From contig CAZXOC010000130.1 of the NCBI GenBank assembly GCA_964642165.1, positions 1 to 19,365 of the forward strand: DNA of 19,365 nt. Direction: 5' to 3'. The notes under the pieces are model-generated. The model saw nothing but the letters and a program-made list of their open reading frames with translations. It searched no databases and was not told the origin of the DNA. This DNA is from CAYRVX01 sp964642165. Lineage in GTDB: Bacteria > Planctomycetota > Phycisphaerae > SM23-33. The position numbers were made by a program, and so were the translations under genes. This document shows, piece after piece, positions 15,068 to 19,365 of the stretch; position 1 is the stretch's first letter; every line of letters begins with the position of its first letter.

Positions 15068-16963
15068 GTGAGTCCGCACAGGGATAAGGACGATGCGAGC
15101 GGCGCGTCTCTGCGCCCGGTGAAGGCGGTCCTCCTGGCCGCACTGGGTATCCTGCTGGCCTACGCGGGCCTGAGTGTGCTGCTCCGCGTGCCGCAACTTC
15201 CCTACAACGTCCGCGAGCTGTTTCCCGTCGAGCACCGGCGCGGATACATGCTCGCATTCTCGATGCTGCTGGTGTGGGCGGGGTTCGCGCCGGCATGGGT
15301 GGCGCATTTCCTGATCACCCGTCCGCGATGGCTCATCGCCCTGCCGGTCTGGACAGCCCTGATCGGCCTGGGAAGCTGGGTTCCGCTCCGCTTCTCCGTA
15401 ACCCGCGAGAGCCTGTACGACATCCTGGGCTGGCAGGCACTGCGCTGGGGCGGCGATTGGGAGATGATGGGCCGCTTCCTGGCGCTTCAGGCAGTCGTGA
15501 CCGTTCCGCTGATCGTGGCTGGCGTGAGCGTCGGGGGCGCTGTGCGGCTGGGCTGGAGGGCCGGGCTGCGGCGGGCCGCGTGGGCGGCTCTCAGCGCCCT
15601 GCCTTGGCTGGCCCTTGGCGGGCTGGTCGTGGGGGAGTGGGCCTCCACCGACAACCTCACGGAACTGGTCCGCACCGAGCCGTTCAAGCTCGCCGGGCCG
15701 CTGGCCCTGTTGGGCCTCGTCGCGTTGTTGGCATTGAACGTCGCGGCGCTGAGCTCCGTGCTGGCCGGCCGGGGCCCCGGCAGGAAGATCGCCGCTCTCA
15801 TCGCCACGGGCCTGCTGGTCTTGCCCGGCTGGGGGCTGCTGTACCTCGGCCTCAACCCCCACGTGCACAAGTACGGGTCGGTCTTCCCCGCAATCCGCTT
15901 CCTCCTCGGCCCGGATCGCGCCACCGCCATGCCCTGGGGGGTGCTGTTCTTCCGCTGGTGCATTGTGCAGCTTGCCGGCGTGCTGATGCTGGCCCTCGGC
16001 GGCCTGGCGGGGCTCTTGCTGCGGCCGAGGAGAGCGCAAGGCGGCTTGGCGCCGGGCTCGGAGACCGCACCGCAGGTCACATGTCCCGGTCGCCCCGGAC
16101 GCGGCCACTTGCTGTTCGCCATCGCCTACGGCGCCTTCCTGGTCTATGGGAGCCTGATCCCTTTCGATTTCCACCCCGTGCCCTTTGGCCGCGCTTGGGA
16201 CGCGTTCTGGCATTCCGGGGTCCTGGTGGAAGCCCAATGGGGTCTGGCGGACGTCGTGACCAACACCGCCATGTTCATCCCGTTGACCTTCGCGGCTCTG
16301 GGCGCATGGTCACGAGAGAACACGCGGCCGGGCAACTGGCTCAGGGCGCCGGCGGTCTTCCTGATCGCGCTGGCCTTCAGTGCGGCGCTGGAGTTCAGCC
16401 AGCTCTTCTTCCATCGTATCTCGTCGGTTCACGACATCATTGCGCAGGCCATCGGCAGCGCCATCGGGCTGTTGGGCTGGCTGGCGTTCGGACCGGCGAC
16501 CGCGCGCCGGCTTCGCGCGGCGCTGCCCCGGCCGGCGGGCAGTCCGTGGTGGACTTGGGTCCTCGGGCTCCACGCTGCCGTTCTCGCGATGGTAGAATTG
16601 TTCCCGATGGATATGTCGATCAGTGTGGGACGGCTCTACCGTCGGTATTACCGCGGGTTGGTCCACCTGGTACCGTTTGCAGACTTTGCGGTCGGGTCGC
16701 TGCCGGCGCTGCTGCTGCGGATGGCAGCCTTCGTGCCGGTGGGCGCTTTGGCGGCGATCCTCGCCGGCAAGCCGCGTGCGAGGAGATGGAGGGCTTTCCT
16801 GTACGCAGGCGGTTGCGTTCTCGGCCTGGAGATACTCCAGGCGCTGGTTCAGTCTCGCATGGCCACAAGCACCGACGTGGTCGTCGGCCTGGTCGGGGTG
16901 GCCGTGGGCCTTGTGCTGTACCGTTCGCCCGGCAACGAGGGCTCCGCGCCGCACCGGCGGTAG
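15068..16963 (+). CDS. Multi-pass membrane protein with two C-terminal VanZ-like units
   Basis: The protein has 631 residues from a GTG start with only a weak TAGGC upstream. Residues 20-320 hold around eight hydrophobic stretches with no family recognised; a polar loop NPHVHKYGSVFPAIRF (263-278) stands out. Residues 347-475 form a VanZ-like unit: LIPFDF (363-368), D-V-V-T-N-T-A-M-F-I-P-L (395-406), ALEFSQLFFHR (440-450) and SVHDIIAQAIGSAIG (453-467). A second unit spans about 500-617, with ELFPMD (510-515), LEILQ (587-591) and STDVVVGLVG (601-610). The E-x-x-Q plus D pattern is the VanZ signature. VanZ gives low-level teicoplanin resistance in enterococci, but most relatives are of unknown role and occur near exosortase/EPS genes. 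It ends five bases before the stop of a convergent gene with the same domain repeated. Confidence 0.75.
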   Translation: MSPHRDKDDASGASLRPVKAVLLAALGILLAYAGLSVLLRVPQLPYNVRELFPVEHRRGYMLAFSMLLVWAGFAPAWVAHFLITRPRWLIALPVWTALIGLGSWVPLRFSVTRESLYDILGWQALRWGGDWEMMGRFLALQAVVTVPLIVAGVSVGGAVRLGWRAGLRRAAWAALSALPWLALGGLVVGEWASTDNLTELVRTEPFKLAGPLALLGLVALLALNVAALSSVLAGRGPGRKIAALIATGLLVLPGWGLLYLGLNPHVHKYGSVFPAIRFLLGPDRATAMPWGVLFFRWCIVQLAGVLMLALGGLAGLLLRPRRAQGGLAPGSETAPQVTCPGRPGRGHLLFAIAYGAFLVYGSLIPFDFHPVPFGRAWDAFWHSGVLVEAQWGLADVVTNTAMFIPLTFAALGAWSRENTRPGNWLRAPAVFLIALAFSAALEFSQLFFHRISSVHDIIAQAIGSAIGLLGWLAFGPATARRLRAALPRPAGSPWWTWVLGLHAAVLAMVELFPMDMSISVGRLYRRYYRGLVHLVPFADFAVGSLPALLLRMAAFVPVGALAAILAGKPRARRWRAFLYAGGCVLGLEILQALVQSRMATSTDVVVGLVGVAVGLVLYRSPGNEGSAPHRR

Positions 16964-16968
16964 ATGGA

Positions 16969-18411
16969 TCAGACGGCGCCGCTGCCTGCCGGTTCGGCAC
17001 CCGAGCGATCCGCACGAAGGAAGACGCTCACGAACCGCTCTGCCAACCATACGCCGGCGATCCCGCCCAGGACGTTGATGAGCACGATCGTCAGGTCGTC
17101 GCGCCGGGCCGGCAGGTAGACCTTCCCGAGCTCAAGCACCGCCGCAAGGACCAACACGATCGCGCCCGCGAGCACACGGCCGCGTCTGCGGCGTGCACCC
17201 AACAGCCGACCCAGGAGAAGCCCCAGCAGGAAGAACCACGTCAACTCCCGGACGGCGCGCGTCAGCCCGCGGTACTCGCCCAGCCAATAGAGCCGGGTGA
17301 AGGGCGCGAGTTGGACCATCTTCTGCATCGCGGCCAAGCCCCGCTCCGGCCAAGCGAACTCGAACGGCCGCCATTTCTCCCACACCAGCGCGGCGACGGC
17401 GCCCAGCGACGCGGCGGCCTTGATCCAGCCGCCGTTGCTCGCCCAACCCGCCGACTCCAGGACAGGGGTGGGAGCCTTCGGACCGACCAGGAAGGCAGCG
17501 GCGGCGCCGAGGAGTCCGCCGCCCGCCCCCAGTCCGAAGTCAGCCAAGCTCGCGCTGCGAGAGAAGATGACGCATTGCCCAAGTTCCACGGTGCCGGCCA
17601 AGGCCGCCGCCTGGAGGACGGCAATGCTGACCCCCGCGACCATCGCCCGTCCGCGCCGCAGCGCCAGGGCGAAGCCGATGGGCACCATGACGGCCACCTT
17701 CCAGGTGACACCATATGCCGCCACGAACAACGGGTCGCCGTAGGTGAAGAACGTCGGCTTGGCGCCCTTCAGCTCGTGGCGCATCTCGGCCAGGTTGAGC
17801 GTCAGGTCGAACGGGAAGAGCTGGTAGAGAACCAGCAGGACGGCATAGACGCCGAGAATGCCGACGGCCAGCTCGCTCTTGCTCCGCCGTGCCCGAAGGC
17901 CGCCAAGCCAACGCGTGATCCTGTTCCCGAGGGAGGCCCAGAGGGCAACGCCCGCCAACCCGCCGATCGCCTCGGCGTAGATGTCGTTCCTGGAGACCGT
18001 TCGCTGGCGGAAGAAGATCTGGGCGAACTCGATGGCCACCGCCAGCGCGCACGCCCCGACCACTGCGAGGATCGCCAGGAAGGCACTCGCGGCGATGCCG
18101 CGCCGGCTCGCCAGTGCGCCCATCGCGAAAAACGTGAGCGGCAAGAACAACAGGAAGTTGGCCACCAAGTCGGCTCGCGATTGCACGTCGTGGCGGTAGT
18201 AGCGTATCTGTCGGAACTCCTCGACGCCTTGGTGCAGGGATACCCAGCGCGGCCTTAGGGGCACGAGGTTCCCGTAGACGGCTGCCAACAGCCAGCAGAC
18301 GAGCAGCACGCCGTAGATGCGCCTGACTCGTGAGGGCCGCCCCGGCGGCGAGGGCTGCCCTGCCGGACCCAACTCCCGCTGCGGGCTATCCGACGTGCCG
18401 AACGCTTCCAA
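16969..18411 (-). CDS. Membrane protein with three tandem VanZ-like units
   Basis: The protein has 480 residues from a TTG start at 18411 with GGAG five bases upstream. No ATG is usable because the frame further up runs into the FemAB gene, whose stop lies at 18467-18469. Unit 1 (31-162): GNLVPL (47-52), NFLLFLPL (85-92), IEFAQIFFRQRTVSRNDIY (127-145). Unit 2 (about 190-310): QLFPFDL (197-203), VMVPIGF (241-247), VELGQCVIFSRSASLADFG (275-293). Unit 3 (about 340-460): WRPFEF (347-352), LELGKVYLPARRDDL (426-440), INVLGGIAG (445-453). Each keeps the Glu, an aromatic-to-Arg segment and a following Asp of VanZ. Function is unknown; the FemAB neighbour points to envelope or exopolysaccharide work. 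The TTG call is a moderate inference; the N-terminal 28 residues are Pro-rich and cytoplasmic-looking. Confidence 0.75.
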   Translation of the reverse strand: MEAFGTSDSPQRELGPAGQPSPPGRPSRVRRIYGVLLVCWLLAAVYGNLVPLRPRWVSLHQGVEEFRQIRYYRHDVQSRADLVANFLLFLPLTFFAMGALASRRGIAASAFLAILAVVGACALAVAIEFAQIFFRQRTVSRNDIYAEAIGGLAGVALWASLGNRITRWLGGLRARRSKSELAVGILGVYAVLLVLYQLFPFDLTLNLAEMRHELKGAKPTFFTYGDPLFVAAYGVTWKVAVMVPIGFALALRRGRAMVAGVSIAVLQAAALAGTVELGQCVIFSRSASLADFGLGAGGGLLGAAAAFLVGPKAPTPVLESAGWASNGGWIKAAASLGAVAALVWEKWRPFEFAWPERGLAAMQKMVQLAPFTRLYWLGEYRGLTRAVRELTWFFLLGLLLGRLLGARRRRGRVLAGAIVLVLAAVLELGKVYLPARRDDLTIVLINVLGGIAGVWLAERFVSVFLRADRSGAEPAGSGAV

Positions 18412-18416
18412 GATCG

Positions 18417-18420
18417 CTCC
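18417..18420 (-). promoter_or_regulatory. Ribosome binding site deciding a TTG start
   Basis: GGAG five bases before TTG at 18411 is the only Shine-Dalgarno match placed between the end of the FemAB gene and the first membrane helix of the triple-VanZ protein in its frame. Confidence 0.45.
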
Positions 18421-18466
18421 GTCATTTCTCCCCAAGTGCGGGGAGCCGGGCCCAAGCAGTTGCAGC

Positions 18467-19365
18467 CTACGACAGCTTCGCGATGATCCTCGGCCCGATC
18501 GCGCGGGCCATCCAGACCGGCAGCTTTCGCCAGCAGGCGACCATGAACCGGTACTTCCTGCTGTCGGGCCGAAGCTCCGGCATCTCCGCGCCCTCGGGCA
18601 GCAGGTAGTGCCAGTAGAGCGGCACCGGCTCGGCACCCCATCGTCGCTTGAACTCGTACGTGCCTTTGCCGCGCGTGCTGCGGCCGAAGTCGAAGCAGCC
18701 CGCCTGCGTCTCGCACGCGTGGGCCAGCATCCGCCAGTACAGCAGCATGTTCGGGCAGAGGTCCCTTGCCCGCCAGTCGCTGCCCACCCAAGGCGTCCGG
18801 ACTGCGTGCCGGTCCGTCAGCGTCATGCAGGCCGCGAGGGTCTCCTCGTCCTGCCTCACGACAAACAGGCGAACCGAGTCCCCGAACTCGCGTGCTATGG
18901 TCTCGAAGAAGCGTCGACCGTGGGGCGGGCTGCCGAGGTCCCGCATGTTCCGCGAGTAGACGGCATGGAAATCCGCAAGCAGCCCACCGCCCCCCTCGGC
19001 AGACACTAGGCCTGCCTTCTCCGCCTTGCGGACCCGGTTCCGGGCCGTGCCTCTCAGCGCCTTCCACAACTCGTCCGTGCTGTCCGGAAGCGCCAGATGC
19101 AGTGTGACCTTGTCCGTCCTTGTCGGCAGGGCCTCGTCGACGGGCTGGAGCTGCCGCAGCTCGACCCATTCGGCGCCGTGCTCGGACCGCAGCGCCCGCG
19201 CGCTCTCCGCCAGCGCCCGCCGCGCCGCCTCGTCGTCGGCCAGGACCCCTGCCGCGTCGAAGTACGGCATGCTGCACAGGTGCGAGCCGAAAAGCAGGCT
19301 CTTCTGCCGGACGAGGGGAAGCACGCCGACGGTCCGCCCGCCCCGCGTCGCCGTCAGGTAGACCG
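18467..19365 (-). CDS. FemAB-like protein, PEP-CTERM/XrtA system-associated type (5' end missing)
   Basis: The 298 C-terminal residues are present; the frame runs out of the window, beginning VYLTATRGGRTVGVLPLV, so perhaps 40-50 residues are lost. The GNAT-fold FemAB pattern is clear: GVLPLV then KSLLFGSHLCSMP near the start, LWKALRGTARNRVRKAEK in the middle, and the diagnostic FDFGRSTRGKGTYEFKRRWG near the end. This matches the FemAB-related family found with exosortase/PEP-CTERM systems (TIGR03019-like, from memory). Relatives add amino acids to peptidoglycan or to lipid-linked glycans; for this subfamily the acceptor is not known. It ends 55 bases before the TTG of the triple-VanZ gene and is likely co-transcribed with it. 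No exosortase gene is in view; one may lie to the right. Confidence 0.85.
   Translation of the reverse strand, partial: VYLTATRGGRTVGVLPLVRQKSLLFGSHLCSMPYFDAAGVLADDEAARRALAESARALRSEHGAEWVELRQLQPVDEALPTRTDKVTLHLALPDSTDELWKALRGTARNRVRKAEKAGLVSAEGGGGLLADFHAVYSRNMRDLGSPPHGRRFFETIAREFGDSVRLFVVRQDEETLAACMTLTDRHAVRTPWVGSDWRARDLCPNMLLYWRMLAHACETQAGCFDFGRSTRGKGTYEFKRRWGAEPVPLYWHYLLPEGAEMPELRPDSRKYRFMVACWRKLPVWMARAIGPRIIAKLS

Noticed and set aside
13934..16237. Minus-strand open frame of 767 codons
   Set aside because: It lies opposite the malate dehydrogenase end, cysteine synthase and the VanZ protein, all clearly recognisable. It is rich in Gln, Arg, His and Pro as expected of antisense frames in GC-rich genes.
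15274..18258. Plus-strand open frame of 994 codons
   Set aside because: It spans two convergent VanZ genes in a shadow frame, with Arg/Gly/Pro-rich low-complexity translation and no recognisable motif.
18255..19277. Minus-strand frame giving an ATG just before the triple-VanZ start
   Set aside because: The ATG near 18424 belongs to a different frame that reads Arg-rich nonsense; the VanZ frame needs the TTG at 18411.

Overview
The window is GC-rich, densely coding bacterial DNA, most likely from a planctomycete or a PVC-group relative (for example a Phycisphaerae-like or Lentisphaerota/Kiritimatiellota genome). The lineage call is inferred from gene content. It includes two large secreted PQQ-like beta-propeller proteins with an N-terminal methyltransferase-like fold, PEP-CTERM surface proteins, a PEP-CTERM-associated FemAB protein, VanZ-type membrane proteins and an orphan URO-D-fold methyltransferase. 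No rRNA, tRNA, CRISPR array or insertion sequence was seen, and no gap between genes exceeds 300 bases.

Left edge (1-1751, + strand). Remnants of two unrelated genes abut in different frames: the first residues of a sugar ABC transporter ATPase, then a C-terminal piece resembling sialate O-acetylesterase. An intact URO-D-superfamily protein follows. Middle left (1797-4297, - strand): a GH130-type mannoside phosphorylase and two small PEP-CTERM proteins. The second of these has a good sigma70-type promoter, with a perfect 9-bp inverted repeat upstream of it.

Centre (4363-11942, - strand). A likely operon is transcribed leftwards: two tandem paralogous exported proteins of about 1050-1060 residues, then a secreted five-bladed-propeller glycosidase-like protein. 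Together with the GH130 gene this suggests handling of an external glycan, probably mannose-containing, but the substrate is not shown.

Right half (12215-16963, + strand). An M55 D-aminopeptidase, a malate dehydrogenase, a short cysteine synthase and a membrane protein with two VanZ units form a co-directional series. It converges tail to tail, with 5 bases between stop codons, on a - strand pair running in from the right edge: a FemAB-like protein (PEP-CTERM-associated type, cut by the window edge) and a membrane protein with three VanZ-like units. FemAB and VanZ proteins are typical companions of exosortase/exopolysaccharide loci, so an envelope-polysaccharide cluster may continue beyond the right edge.

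The observations most worth checking are the exported methyltransferase-propeller paralogs with a conserved C-x36/37-C-x17-C-x-C cluster, the repeated-VanZ proteins placed tail to tail, the palindrome by the PEP-CTERM promoter, and the gene-fragment junction at the left edge.
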